Origin: a virus
Virus record (IMG/VR): IMGVR_UViG_3300020419_000014
Location: 1-64,000 of that record
Direction: 5' to 3' (one strand)
Length of the DNA stretch: 64,000 nucleotides
Shown: positions 22,905-33,077 of the stretch, in pieces
Numbering within the stretch: the first letter of the stretch is position 1
Layout of the letters: each line of letters starts with the position of its first letter
Program-made: the position numbers and the translations under genes
The notes under the pieces: model-generated
The model's input: only the letters and a program-made list of their open reading frames with translations
Databases searched by the model: none
Told to the model about the DNA's origin: nothing

Positions 22905-25226
22905 ATGGCAAATAGATTTCCAATTATACTTGATACAAATGATAATAACCGTCTAAAGGAATTGCCAAATGGTGACAGCTTAGACTTAGCTAATGGCGGT
23001 ATTAGAAATGCTACATTTATAGAAGCAACACAATTAATTTTAGCAGGAACTACACTAACACCTTTTAGCGGATCGTATACTGACTTAACTAACAAACCTA
23101 CTATTCCATCAGATATAAATGAACTAACTGATACACAAAATTTACTAACTGGTACTACCTTTGCTACTATTACAGGTAAGCCAACTACATTATCAGGTTA
23201 TGGAATCACAGATGGATTTGATGGCAAGTATTCAAGTCTAACACTAGTACCTAATTTTGCTCCAGTAGCTACAGCAGGTACATTTACTAGCCTGTCAGGG
23301 AAACCAACTACAGTATCCGGATACGGAATAACAGATGCACTTACAGGTACATCTAATCTAGCAGATTTAGCAAATGTAAATAATGCAACTCCTACAGATG
23401 GACAATTACTATCTTGGGATAACGCAAACAGTTATTGGAAACCAATAACAGCATCAGGAACTGGTACTGTTACAAGCGTTATAGCTAGTACAGGACTTAC
23501 TGGTGGTACTATTACAGCATCAGGAACAATAGCAGTTGACGTTGGTACCGGTGCTAATCAAATTGTTCAACTAGACTCTAGTGGTAAACTTCCTAATGTA
23601 GACGGTGTACAACTTTTTAATGTTAATATTACATCTTTAAATAACTCAGCAGATGTTACATATGCAAATCCGCAAGTAGGACAAGTATTAAAGTATGACG
23701 GAGCGAAATGGACTAATGCTAGTGATACTGGTGGCGGTGGATCAATTACTTTTGTAGGTGATGATTCTACAGGTACAACAGTTGACGGAAGCGAAACATT
23801 TAAAATAGCGGGTGGTACTGGAATTACAACAGCAGTATCAGGAGACACATTAACAATTACAGCAAGTGCTTCTTTAACTGATGTTGTCAACGATACAACA
23901 CCACAACTTGGTGGCGATTTAGATGGACAAGCATTTAACATTACAACTACAGGAAAAATATTATTTGCAAACAAGTATGATAACCTAGTTGATTTACCAA
24001 ACGCAACAACCTATCACGGTATGTTCGCACACGTACATGCAACAGGCAAAGCATATTTTGCTCATGGCGGTGTATGGCTACCTCTTGCTAACGAAAGTGC
24101 TTTAGCTGATTACCAAACCACATCTGGCTTAAACGCAGCCATTGATTCACATTTAAACCAAACTAGCCCTACAGCCGGATATGTTTTAAGTTGGTCTGGA
24201 ACTGATTATGCATGGGTTTCAAATGCAGGTGGAGGAGGTGGCGGATCTCTCGGTAACTTCACGTTTGGCTCAAGTAATATGGACACAGATGATTCAAGTG
24301 GTATTAATATTATTCCACAGGTTACAGTTCAATCTGATTTAATTGTTGAAAATGATCTTACTGTAAACAACACAGTGACAGCTACAGAATTTATTAGTAC
24401 TTCAGCAGGAACTCCAGAAATACGTTCAGCAACTAATTTAGATTTATACGCAAATGGTTCAGTAGTAATAAAAGACGGAGCTCTAAGATTATTCAGTGCA
24501 ATCACTACTGTTAGAGATGCATTATCTGCATCAGCAGGTGATACAATTTATAATTCAACTGTAAACAGAACACAAGTATACAACGGAAGTGCTTGGGTTA
24601 GTCAAGCATTAAGTACAGATATTCCAACAAATACTAACCAACTAACTAACGGTGCGGGATTTGCTACACTTGCAAGTCCAACTTTTACAGGAACAGTAAA
24701 TGGTATTACATCTACAATGGTTGGCCTAGGCAATGTAACAAACGAATCTAAAACTTCAATGTTTACTGATCCATCTTTTTCAGGAACAGTAGCAGGTGTT
24801 ACAAAATCTATGGTTGGACTTAGTAATGTAGATAATCAATCCAAAGCAACTATGTTTACAGACCCAACATTCACAGGAACAATGTCAGGAACATTTGGTG
24901 GCACAGTACAAAATACATTTACAGTTACTAACAACGGAGCAAGTGACTATACATACGCACAAGATAATAAATTTTTTACAGCAAACAAAAACGATCCAAT
25001 TTTATATTTAAGACGGGGAGAAACCTATAAATTTGTTATTTCAGCATCAGGACATCCTTTTGAAATTAGAGTTTCAAACGGTGGATCTGCTTATTCAGAT
25101 GGAATCACAAACAACTCAATAGCTTCAGGTACGCTTACATTTGTAGTTCCAATGGATGCTCCAGCAACTTTATATTATCAATGTACAGCTCACAGTGGTA
25201 TGGGCAACACTATTAACATAGTTTAG
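22905..25226 (+). CDS. Tail-fibre-like protein with cupredoxin-like C-terminal domain
   Basis: 773 aa. It contains several classic fibre repeats (GKPTTLSGYGITD, SLSGKPTTVSGYGITD, MVGLGNVTNESKTSMF). The last about 100 residues differ: ILYLRRGETYKFVISASGHPFEIRV ... LYYQCTAHSGMGNTI. This resembles a plastocyanin-like domain with His (SGHPF), Cys, His and Met in the type-1 copper ligand order. It may be a metal-stabilised receptor-binding tip (inference). Virion structural. Confidence 0.83.
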   Translation: MANRFPIILDTNDNNRLKELPNGDSLDLANGGIRNATFIEATQLILAGTTLTPFSGSYTDLTNKPTIPSDINELTDTQNLLTGTTFATITGKPTTLSGYGITDGFDGKYSSLTLVPNFAPVATAGTFTSLSGKPTTVSGYGITDALTGTSNLADLANVNNATPTDGQLLSWDNANSYWKPITASGTGTVTSVIASTGLTGGTITASGTIAVDVGTGANQIVQLDSSGKLPNVDGVQLFNVNITSLNNSADVTYANPQVGQVLKYDGAKWTNASDTGGGGSITFVGDDSTGTTVDGSETFKIAGGTGITTAVSGDTLTITASASLTDVVNDTTPQLGGDLDGQAFNITTTGKILFANKYDNLVDLPNATTYHGMFAHVHATGKAYFAHGGVWLPLANESALADYQTTSGLNAAIDSHLNQTSPTAGYVLSWSGTDYAWVSNAGGGGGGSLGNFTFGSSNMDTDDSSGINIIPQVTVQSDLIVENDLTVNNTVTATEFISTSAGTPEIRSATNLDLYANGSVVIKDGALRLFSAITTVRDALSASAGDTIYNSTVNRTQVYNGSAWVSQALSTDIPTNTNQLTNGAGFATLASPTFTGTVNGITSTMVGLGNVTNESKTSMFTDPSFSGTVAGVTKSMVGLSNVDNQSKATMFTDPTFTGTMSGTFGGTVQNTFTVTNNGASDYTYAQDNKFFTANKNDPILYLRRGETYKFVISASGHPFEIRVSNGGSAYSDGITNNSIASGTLTFVVPMDAPATLYYQCTAHSGMGNTINIV

Positions 25227-25235
25227 GAGACTATT

Positions 25236-25502
25236 ATGGCCGCGAACGGAATATCAACACTAACACTCAAAGCAACTAGACAAGACACTAAACTTGCAAA
25301 AGCAACAGCAAAACGTGAAGGCAAAACTGTAGCGGCAGATGGAACAATTAGCGGAAGCACTGATCCCAGTGCAGTAGCATACAGAGAAAGAAATACTCTT
25401 AATCTTAGCCAATTACCAACTAGATATAACGCTTCAAGTAACACAGGTGCTTTAGTAGATAATGCCGGTACACTTGTTGTTGGCAGGCCATGGACAGCAT
25501 AG
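25236..25502 (+). CDS. Small virion-associated protein candidate
   Basis: 88 aa; ribosome site TAGGAGA. Lys-rich coiled N-terminus (TLKATRQDTKLAKATAKREGK), then AADGTISGSTDPSAVAYRERNTLNL and VVGRPW at the end. It sits between a fibre gene and the protease gene, and its stop abuts the protease start. I do not recognise a characterised family; a structural role is inferred from context. Confidence 0.6.
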   Translation: MAANGISTLTLKATRQDTKLAKATAKREGKTVAADGTISGSTDPSAVAYRERNTLNLSQLPTRYNASSNTGALVDNAGTLVVGRPWTA

Positions 25503-28268
25503 ATGGCAGAAAAAGAATACATTGTAAGTCTTAATAGAGGCGTTGACTATGACGCCTTTAATTCTGAAATGATTGCATCAACAGGTGCAGGCGACATTCC
25601 TAATAGAACAGTAGCAGTAGAAAACGCTAGACCTTTAAGTCAGCGTAATACTCATTATATGTTAACAGATGCAGAAGCAGAAACTTTAAAAAGTGACAGC
25701 AGAGTATATGGTGTAGAATTAAGACCAGAAGATAGAGATGATGTTCAAATCGGTTACAATGCTCAACAATTTGGAGAGTGGCGTAAAACGTCAGCTGATT
25801 CTCAAAATGACCTAAACTGGGGCATGATGCGAGGTATTCATCGAGCTGATGTATGGAATCAAGAAGTTTCAACTACACTTCCATTTAATTATAATTTAAC
25901 AGGCAAAGGTGTAGATGTTGTAATACAAGATACAGGACTTGACATAGGACATATTGAGTTTACAGATAGCGATGGTGCATCAAGAGTACAACAGATAGAT
26001 TGGTATTCAGCTAGTGGTGTAGCAGGAGGACAAGCTGCAACTCATGATAGAGACTATGATGGTCATGGAACACACGTTGGTGGTACTGTAGCAGGTCGCA
26101 CAATGGGCTGGGCTAAAGATGCAAAAATTTATGCAGTAAAAGTACAAGGATTAGAAGGATCAGGTGATAGCGGTGGCATACCAGTTTCAGATTGTTTTGA
26201 TGTTATTAAAGGTTGGCATAACAATAAACCTGTGGATCCAGAAACTGGTTACAAAAGACCAACAGTAGTAAACATGAGTTGGGGATATAGTTTTAGTTCT
26301 AGTGCAACTCCAACTGTAGGAAACTATAGAGGTAATGCATGGACTTATGGTGATTCAGGTTATGCATCTAGTGCTGAACTATATGCAAATGCTGGTATAG
26401 TTCCAGCATATTTTTCTGGCTCAACAAGAAAGATTGGCTCAAGATTAACAAGTGTCGATACAGACGTACAAGAAATGATTGATGCAGGAATACACATATG
26501 TATAGCCGCAGGTAATAGTTTTTATTATATAGATAATGCTAACGGACAGGACTATAACAATACTGTTACTATAAGCGGTAGTACACGATCTTATAATCAA
26601 GGATCAAGTCCATTTGATGACGAAGCATTTATAGTTGGTAATATAGACATAGACTATACAAATAATTTAGAAAACAAAGCTGGAAGCAGTTGTTGTGGTC
26701 CTGGCGTTAACATCTACGCACCGGGCACACAGATAATGAGTGCAAGTTCTAATGATAATACTAGTGGTACAAACGACCTTGCTGCTTATTATGGAAATAG
26801 ACAAAATCATTTGCTAGATGCTAGTCAATACATATTTAAAATTTCTGGTACTAGTATGGCATCACCTAATGTTGCAGGTTTATTAGCGTGTGCTTTAGAA
26901 AAAGAACCTGGATGGACACCTGCTGAAGCAAAAAAATGGATGATTAAAAATTCAACATCTGGCAAACTATATAACGGAACAACTGACGACTGGGACGACA
27001 GTGACAGTATTAACCTTATAGGTAACAGCGTAAATTATTCATCAGGTAGTGTAACTACAATAGATGACCGTCCTCCTTTTACAAAAGAATTAAATGTTCG
27101 AGGAATTAAACTTCTTGGACACGGACCATATGATATAACGTTTCAAGGAATTAGTAATACGTTTATGGAAAAAACAGCACGAACAATAGAACTAATGTTA
27201 GACCCAGAAGCAGCAGGCATAGATAAATCAAAACAAATGATTACAATAGATGCAATGGCTGATGAAACTAAAGGCGATAACACGTGGGGCAAAGGACCTG
27301 TTGCTCAAAGAATTGGATACATTAACGGTGATCAATATACTAGATCAATATTAAACAGTCCCGAAACTTATTATCCGGGATATAGTGAAACATCATATTC
27401 TTATAGAGCTGTTGACTATGTTTGGGAATATCCAGACGATAATGCATCAGGATCTGGCGTAGAAAATTGGAATGGATACACAGCTGGTGGACAAATTACA
27501 GAAATAATTGAACACGTATTGCATACAATATGTCAATACGGATTACCATATGCTTACCCTTATGAAATGAATATTCTAAATGGACAGATAGGCAGTCCAT
27601 TAATGACTGCAATGCAAGAGGCTATTGACAATAATGTATTCGACGTGTCAGGATATTCTGGATTGTATACTCCAGATTCAACACCAGATCTTGATGAACT
27701 TTACGCAGGAATACTTGCTGTTGCTCAAGGTACGCCACACAAATATGCGGAATATCTAAATGAAGTTGTTAGTGGTCGCAAAAGAGGTGACATTAATAAC
27801 AATGGCGTCATTAACATTGACGATGTTATGGCGTTTCTATCATTTAAGAATGGATCATCAAATGCTTACATTACAGATACTATTATTACACCATTAAGTT
27901 ATAATGGATATTATGCCGCTATTGCAAGAGAATATCAATACTTGTTAATTTTTGCAATGTGGGAATATATAACTGTATACATTTCAGGAGGAAGTTTATC
28001 ACCAGAATGGAACGATAACTCAAGAACACAAGCAGGAGTACAAACAAATAATCCATTAGGATATGCATTATATAATAATTTTATTAGTAAAGTTATATCA
28101 AAACCCACACAAGCTACGTTAGATGCAATGTTTGCTGTCAGTGGTGCTTCGGGATATATTCCTGTAGAAAATACCAATAGAATTTTATATACACCGTTTA
28201 ATAAAAAGGATACTTTGACAGTAGGTAACTTTACTGCAACAGGTTCAGTTAGCGTTGCAAACAAATAA
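25503..28268 (+). CDS. Subtilisin-like serine protease (S8), virion-associated candidate
   Basis: 921 aa. The N-terminal ~75 residues look like an inhibitor I9-type propeptide (EYIVSLNRGVDYDAF ... DAEAETLKSDSRVYGVE). Catalytic triad Asp143 (IQDTG), His188 (GHGTH), Ser451 (GTSMASP), with oxyanion Asn338 (AAGN). All conserved, so probably active. Around residue 762 a dockerin-like, EF-hand type repeat (GDINNNGVINIDDVMAFL) suggests Ca2+ binding or a protein-protein contact. The C-terminal third is unknown. Set among fibre genes with no clear own ribosome site, so coupled to the gene before; it may mature fibres or digest host surface proteins. Confidence 0.9.
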   Translation: MAEKEYIVSLNRGVDYDAFNSEMIASTGAGDIPNRTVAVENARPLSQRNTHYMLTDAEAETLKSDSRVYGVELRPEDRDDVQIGYNAQQFGEWRKTSADSQNDLNWGMMRGIHRADVWNQEVSTTLPFNYNLTGKGVDVVIQDTGLDIGHIEFTDSDGASRVQQIDWYSASGVAGGQAATHDRDYDGHGTHVGGTVAGRTMGWAKDAKIYAVKVQGLEGSGDSGGIPVSDCFDVIKGWHNNKPVDPETGYKRPTVVNMSWGYSFSSSATPTVGNYRGNAWTYGDSGYASSAELYANAGIVPAYFSGSTRKIGSRLTSVDTDVQEMIDAGIHICIAAGNSFYYIDNANGQDYNNTVTISGSTRSYNQGSSPFDDEAFIVGNIDIDYTNNLENKAGSSCCGPGVNIYAPGTQIMSASSNDNTSGTNDLAAYYGNRQNHLLDASQYIFKISGTSMASPNVAGLLACALEKEPGWTPAEAKKWMIKNSTSGKLYNGTTDDWDDSDSINLIGNSVNYSSGSVTTIDDRPPFTKELNVRGIKLLGHGPYDITFQGISNTFMEKTARTIELMLDPEAAGIDKSKQMITIDAMADETKGDNTWGKGPVAQRIGYINGDQYTRSILNSPETYYPGYSETSYSYRAVDYVWEYPDDNASGSGVENWNGYTAGGQITEIIEHVLHTICQYGLPYAYPYEMNILNGQIGSPLMTAMQEAIDNNVFDVSGYSGLYTPDSTPDLDELYAGILAVAQGTPHKYAEYLNEVVSGRKRGDINNNGVINIDDVMAFLSFKNGSSNAYITDTIITPLSYNGYYAAIAREYQYLLIFAMWEYITVYISGGSLSPEWNDNSRTQAGVQTNNPLGYALYNNFISKVISKPTQATLDAMFAVSGASGYIPVENTNRILYTPFNKKDTLTVGNFTATGSVSVANK

Positions 28269-28271
28269 ATA
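28264..28271 (+). promoter_or_regulatory. T4-type late promoter motif AATAAATA
   Basis: The motif overlaps the end of the protease gene, 20 bases before ATG 28292, with AAGGAAA between. Confidence 0.55.
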
Positions 28272-28291
28272 CATACGTAAGGAAAAATGAT

Positions 28292-29002
28292 ATGACAGTG
28301 AAAAAAATTAATATAGGACAGTTAGCAAACGACGGTACAGGCGATGATATTAGAACCGCGTTTGATAAAGTTAACGATAATTTTGAAGACTTAAACGGAA
28401 GATTCCCTACGGCAGCAAGTGGTGAAAACTTAGGTGCAATCGGCGAAGGTATATTTGAAAGTGCTACAAATTCTAAATTAAGTTTTAAGAAGATTATTGG
28501 TGGTGACAATATTACACTTACTTCTTCTATAACTGGCATTACAATTACATCACCATCAAGTTTAGATCAATTAATTGCTGTTTCTGATAACGGTACTGTA
28601 ACTGTTACTAGAGGGCAGACAATGTCTATTCAAGGCTCTAACGGAATAACTACTTCTGTTACAGGGCAAAATTTATTTGTAAGTGCTACAAATGGTGTAT
28701 TAGAAGCAGACGGTGCTCCTAAATTATCCACACAATTAGATGCAAATAATAATAATATTATTAACGGTGGTAGCATTACAGCAAGTGCGTTTAATGGTCC
28801 GATAGAAGGACTTGTATATGGTGTTGATGTACGAGATCTGCAAGCAGCGGCTGGTAATAACGCATTTGACTTTGGAAAATTAAGTCAACGTTATACTAAT
28901 TTACTAGACTTCCTGCAAAGAGAAACAGATGTCGATATGGGTAAATTTATAAATCCTGGTGTTTCAACTGCAATAATAGACCTAGAGACGATCGCATCAT
29001 AA
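28292..29002 (+). CDS. Fibre-like structural protein with shared adapter N-terminus
   Basis: 236 aa. The N-terminal INIGQLANDGTGDDIR..F.KVNDNFEDL is the clearest match to the adapter motif of the 2905-aa protein. Then beta-rich Ser/Thr/Gly sequence, and a C-terminal helical part (LSQRYTNLLDFLQRETDVDMG). Probably a baseplate- or fibre-attached virion protein. Read from a late motif at 28264. Confidence 0.75.
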   Translation: MTVKKINIGQLANDGTGDDIRTAFDKVNDNFEDLNGRFPTAASGENLGAIGEGIFESATNSKLSFKKIIGGDNITLTSSITGITITSPSSLDQLIAVSDNGTVTVTRGQTMSIQGSNGITTSVTGQNLFVSATNGVLEADGAPKLSTQLDANNNNIINGGSITASAFNGPIEGLVYGVDVRDLQAAAGNNAFDFGKLSQRYTNLLDFLQRETDVDMGKFINPGVSTAIIDLETIAS

Positions 29003-29007
29003 ATTCC

Positions 29008-29015
29008 GATAAATA
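29008..29015 (+). promoter_or_regulatory. T4-type late promoter motif GATAAATA
   Basis: GATAAATACTT, the same 11 bases as at 6069, 21 bases before ATG 29036, with TAGGAA as the ribosome site. Confidence 0.6.
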
Positions 29016-29035
29016 CTTAAAAGTTAGGAATTAAA

Positions 29036-32000
29036 ATGGCAGTATTTTGGACACAGTTTTCTGGGCAAACATTACAAACATTAACTGAAGGCGTTTCTAC
29101 TACAGTAGATTTACCTTTAGATTTGAGTATTGTATCAGAAGATTCTAGTCTCTATACTGTTACACACATAAGTGGCGACTTACCACTAGGTATGGTATTA
29201 CAGGATAATTCAATAACAGGTACACCAAGAGAAGTTACTAGAGATACAGAATATAAGTTTGTATTAAGAGCTTCCTACAATAATCAAATAAGTGATAGAA
29301 CATTTATAATAAAAGTAATCGGGCCAGATACACCTACATGGAAAACAGCAGAAGGATTACTTCCAGTAGGTCAAAACGATATGTTCTTTATTTTGGACAA
29401 TACACCTATTGACTTTCAACTAATAGCTGAAGATTCAGATCAATTAGCAGGACAAAAGCTAGAATACTTTGTAGGTTCAGGCGATGGGGAACTTCCACCA
29501 GGTATTACTTTAACTACAGACGGAAAGCTAGTTGGTATAGTTGATCCAATACTTGCTATTGAAAAACGATTAGATACAGGAAATTACGATGGTATACAAT
29601 ATGATGCTGTTGGATACGACTTTGGTTTAAGAAGTAATAACGGATTTGATAGTTTCTTCTATGATACTACAATTTATGATTTATCAGTTCCTACAAGGTC
29701 ACCAAGAAAATTAAATAGAAATTATGAATTTATTGTTTCTGTAAACGATGGTGATACTATTGCAAGAAGAAAATTTAAAATTTTTGTAGTAGGAGATGAC
29801 TTTGTAAGATCTGACAATACAATAATGCAAGTTGACACTGGTGTGTTTACAGCAGACAATACACACATAAGAGTACCAATATGGCTAACTCCAAGAAACT
29901 TTGGTTATCGAAGAGCTAACAATTATGTAACATTATTTTTAGATGTATTAGATACTAACGAATTATTAGGAGTTCTTACTTATACGCTACAAGAAGTAAA
30001 CGACGATGGAAGTACAAGCACACTACCTGAAGGTTTATACTTAGATAGTACTACAGGAGAGATTGCTGGTCGAGTACCTTACCAACCAAATGTTACAAAA
30101 GAATATAAGTTTACAATAAAGGCTAGTAGATTTGGACCTGCAACAAATAAGCAATATGTAAATTTAGCTATTCACGAAGATATTCCTGTAGGATCTAATA
30201 CCTTAAAGGTTACAAAAAACCAAGATGTGTCTTTACTAGTTGGTAGACAAATTGAAATTGATGAAAGATCATTTACAATTACAAAAGTTGATACAACAGA
30301 ATCAGCTGATTACGATGTAATTTACTTAGGTCAAAATATAACTGTTACAGTATTTGAAAATGCATTACCAAATCAAACAGAAATTAAAATTAACAAAATA
30401 GGAAATCCTTATCTTACAAATATTATAGGAAAACAACTTACGTTTGGTGATTTTACTTATACTGTTGCTACTGTTGATCCGAACGAAAAAGTTTACAGAT
30501 GTAGAATGAATCATACTTCAAGCACATTTGCTTCAGATTTTAATAAAACTCGTTGGGAAGAAGTTGTTGGAGCATCAACTACTGGTGTAACAACTTGGAA
30601 TTCAGAAGCTGAATATGTTGTAGATCAACAAGTAAAATACAATGCAACAAACTTTGAAAAAATAACTGTTAGTACAAATATAGCAACAACTGTTTATGCT
30701 GGTGCTGTTACTCCAATTGAATTGATACCGTTATATACAACAAGAATAGTAAAAGAAAACGAACCTTTTGAATTTAATTTATATAATGCTCTTGAAAATG
30801 AAAGGGCAGAAGCTAATAAAACTTTTACAGTTAGTACACTAGGTGATGTAGATTCTACAATAACTTGGAAGACTCCTGCAAAATTTGAAAGTATAAGTGC
30901 TAATTATGTTTCGAACTTATCAGTAATAGCATCAAGTAATGTTCCAAACGCAAAATTAATTTATGCGTTATCTGGAGGGAAACTTCCACCAGGATTAACT
31001 TTATTACTTGACGGATCTATATCAGGTAAAATTACAACCTTTGGAAGTAATGCACTAACACAATTTGACACAGGGACTTTTATACTAGATGGTAATACAT
31101 CAACTATAGATAGAAAATTTACATTTGAAGTTTCTGTACAAGATCAATTTAAATATAGCGTAACTAAAAAAGAATTTAACATTACTATAGGTGATCCTGA
31201 TAATAAAACATATAGTAATATATTTGCTAGACCAATGTTAAAGCAAACGCAAAGAACAGCCTTTAATACTTTTATTAGTAATACTGAAGTGTTTAATCCA
31301 GAATACATTTATAGACCAGATGATCCAAATTTTGGAATACAGAGAAAAATTAACATGCTTGTGTATTCAGGAATTGAAACTAAAACAATAGATCATTACG
31401 TTGCAGCAATAGCTAAGAATCATAAAAGAAAAAGTTTTAAATTAGGTTCTGTAAAAACAGCGGTGGCGAAACTTCCAGGAACACAAGATATTGTTTACGA
31501 AGTTGTATACTTAGAAGTATTAGATCCTTACTTACCTGCAAAAGGCAATGTAAAGAAACACATCAAAATAGATAACAAAACAAAACTATTAGCAAGCGAA
31601 TCTCAGTTTGGTGATAAGCCTTCACCGTTTATCAGCTTTAGCTTACAATCAAGAACACTAGGTGATAGCACAGAAGGAGTTGTAAATGTTATTCCAAGTC
31701 AAGGAAATATTTCTGTGTTACAAAGATCTGGCATTGAAGTAATATCTGGTACTAATAATGAATTACAGGTAGGCTTGCGAGATTTATCTACAGTAACTTT
31801 CCCTGCAACAATAAGTTCATATATTGCAGACGAAACAGCTACTAGTCCTTGGTATTTAGAATCAGTTAACACTAATACTATCAAAGTAGACTCTAATGCA
31901 ATTAGTAGTGATCAAAGAAATGATACTAAAAAATACATATCAAATATAAAAAATATGAGAGATAATATTGCCGAAAGTGGTGCTACTGTAAGAAACTTTT

Positions 32001-32239
32001 TACCGCTTTGGATGAGAACTGCTCAAGAAGGACAGTTACAAGAATTAGGTTATGTGGCCGCTATACCACTATGTTACACAATATCTGGTAAAAGTAAAAT
32101 TGTTAAAAATGCAATAGACTTCCAAAATTTTAACTTTACACAGCTAGATTTTGATATAGATCGCTATATAATAGACAATACAACAGGAAATACAAATGAG
32201 CAATACTTACTATTCGCAAATTACCAGTTTAACATATAA
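29036..32239 (+). CDS. Ig/He_PIG-rich virion adhesin or baseplate protein
   Basis: 1067 aa. At least four putative-Ig type repeats with the LPPGL-x-L-...-G-x-I-x-G signature: GDLPLGMVLQDNSITG, GELPPGITLTTDGKLVG, LPEGLYLDSTTGEIAG and GKLPPGLTLLLDGSISG. Such domains occur in surface adhesins and long phage fibres. The C-terminal about 300 residues (from FARPMLKQTQRTAF) are non-repetitive and may be the attachment part. Virion structural by context. Confidence 0.8.
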   Translation: MAVFWTQFSGQTLQTLTEGVSTTVDLPLDLSIVSEDSSLYTVTHISGDLPLGMVLQDNSITGTPREVTRDTEYKFVLRASYNNQISDRTFIIKVIGPDTPTWKTAEGLLPVGQNDMFFILDNTPIDFQLIAEDSDQLAGQKLEYFVGSGDGELPPGITLTTDGKLVGIVDPILAIEKRLDTGNYDGIQYDAVGYDFGLRSNNGFDSFFYDTTIYDLSVPTRSPRKLNRNYEFIVSVNDGDTIARRKFKIFVVGDDFVRSDNTIMQVDTGVFTADNTHIRVPIWLTPRNFGYRRANNYVTLFLDVLDTNELLGVLTYTLQEVNDDGSTSTLPEGLYLDSTTGEIAGRVPYQPNVTKEYKFTIKASRFGPATNKQYVNLAIHEDIPVGSNTLKVTKNQDVSLLVGRQIEIDERSFTITKVDTTESADYDVIYLGQNITVTVFENALPNQTEIKINKIGNPYLTNIIGKQLTFGDFTYTVATVDPNEKVYRCRMNHTSSTFASDFNKTRWEEVVGASTTGVTTWNSEAEYVVDQQVKYNATNFEKITVSTNIATTVYAGAVTPIELIPLYTTRIVKENEPFEFNLYNALENERAEANKTFTVSTLGDVDSTITWKTPAKFESISANYVSNLSVIASSNVPNAKLIYALSGGKLPPGLTLLLDGSISGKITTFGSNALTQFDTGTFILDGNTSTIDRKFTFEVSVQDQFKYSVTKKEFNITIGDPDNKTYSNIFARPMLKQTQRTAFNTFISNTEVFNPEYIYRPDDPNFGIQRKINMLVYSGIETKTIDHYVAAIAKNHKRKSFKLGSVKTAVAKLPGTQDIVYEVVYLEVLDPYLPAKGNVKKHIKIDNKTKLLASESQFGDKPSPFISFSLQSRTLGDSTEGVVNVIPSQGNISVLQRSGIEVISGTNNELQVGLRDLSTVTFPATISSYIADETATSPWYLESVNTNTIKVDSNAISSDQRNDTKKYISNIKNMRDNIAESGATVRNFLPLWMRTAQEGQLQELGYVAAIPLCYTISGKSKIVKNAIDFQNFNFTQLDFDIDRYIIDNTTGNTNEQYLLFANYQFNI

Positions 32240-32243
32240 AAGC

Positions 32244-32262
32244 AATAAATACTATATAAATA
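32244..32262 (+). promoter_or_regulatory. Tandem T4-type late promoter motifs
   Basis: AATAAATA (32244-32251) and TATAAATA (32255-32262) lie 11 bases apart before ATG 32282, followed by TAGGAGAG. Confidence 0.65.
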
Positions 32263-32281
32263 AAGATAGGAGAGATCATTA

Positions 32282-32842
32282 ATGGCTAGTAACATACTTA
32301 CAAGTGATATAAACGAATTATATCCAGTCGCCGGTGCTGATAACGACAGTCAGGGATTTAGAGATAACTTCCGTCTAGTTAAAACAGGGTTAGCAACAGC
32401 GGCTACAGAAATAACCAGCTTGCAAACCACTACCGCAAAGTTAAACGCTAGTAACGACTTTAACGGAAACGTAATAAGAGAAGCAAATTTTATTGCTAAT
32501 TCTGAAGAAGTTTATGTAACAGACGAGATTGTATCAAGTCAAAACATAAGATTTGTAAACGGTAATTATCAAATTATTACAGTCGGTGCTGATGTAACAC
32601 TCACATTAACTGACTGGCCTGCTACAGGTAAATTAGGTAAAATACGTTGTGCAGTAAAAGGCGATGGAACTTCAAGGTTAGTAGAATTTTCCGCTGGCCC
32701 AAATAACGTGTTTAAGAAAGATTCTAATTGGCCTGCAAGTTTTCTAGCTGTTAGTACTACAGATCCAATTTTCATTGACTTATGGTCAAGTGATGGTGGA
32801 CTAACTGTATACGGACAGTATCATGGCCAGTTTACCGCTTAA
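32282..32842 (+). CDS. Virion structural protein candidate
   Basis: 186 aa. The N-terminus (SDINELYPVAGADNDSQGFRDNF) is a divergent form of the adapter motif seen in the other fibre genes. The rest is a compact beta-rich domain ending in GGLTVYGQYHGQFTA. It closes the fibre cluster and has two late promoter motifs. Role inferred from context. Confidence 0.7.
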   Translation: MASNILTSDINELYPVAGADNDSQGFRDNFRLVKTGLATAATEITSLQTTTAKLNASNDFNGNVIREANFIANSEEVYVTDEIVSSQNIRFVNGNYQIITVGADVTLTLTDWPATGKLGKIRCAVKGDGTSRLVEFSAGPNNVFKKDSNWPASFLAVSTTDPIFIDLWSSDGGLTVYGQYHGQFTA

Positions 32843-33077
32843 TCCATTTGTAGACGATTTATCAGATATTTCTACTAACGATCTATCTGACAAAATAAAC
32901 GACCTTTCTAAAAAGTATTTCATGACTACGAATCCTGAAGTACAAAATCAAATTAGAGTAGTTTTGGAAATGTATAGAGCCGAAGCTGTAACAAGACAAG
33001 CCAAAGAAACATTAAATCAATCATCTGATAAAGAAAATGGCGAAAATAGTCTTGACAATTTGATTAATATCAGTTAA
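32823..33077 (+). CDS. Small helical protein, unknown
   Basis: 84 aa; it overlaps the previous gene by 20 bases. Sequence begins MASLPLNPFVDDLSDIS, then amphipathic helices (DKINDLSKKYFMTTNPEVQNQIRVVLEMY). No catalytic motif. The 3' end contains the promoter for the DnaE-like gene. Similar small proteins accompany late genes in marine T4-like phages, but I cannot name it. Confidence 0.6.
   Translation: MASLPLNPFVDDLSDISTNDLSDKINDLSKKYFMTTNPEVQNQIRVVLEMYRAEAVTRQAKETLNQSSDKENGENSLDNLINIS

Noticed and set aside
13923-30000. Long - strand open frames opposite the fibre genes
   Set aside because: They mirror Thr/Gly/Val-rich + strand codons, lack ribosome sites and have no natural protein composition.
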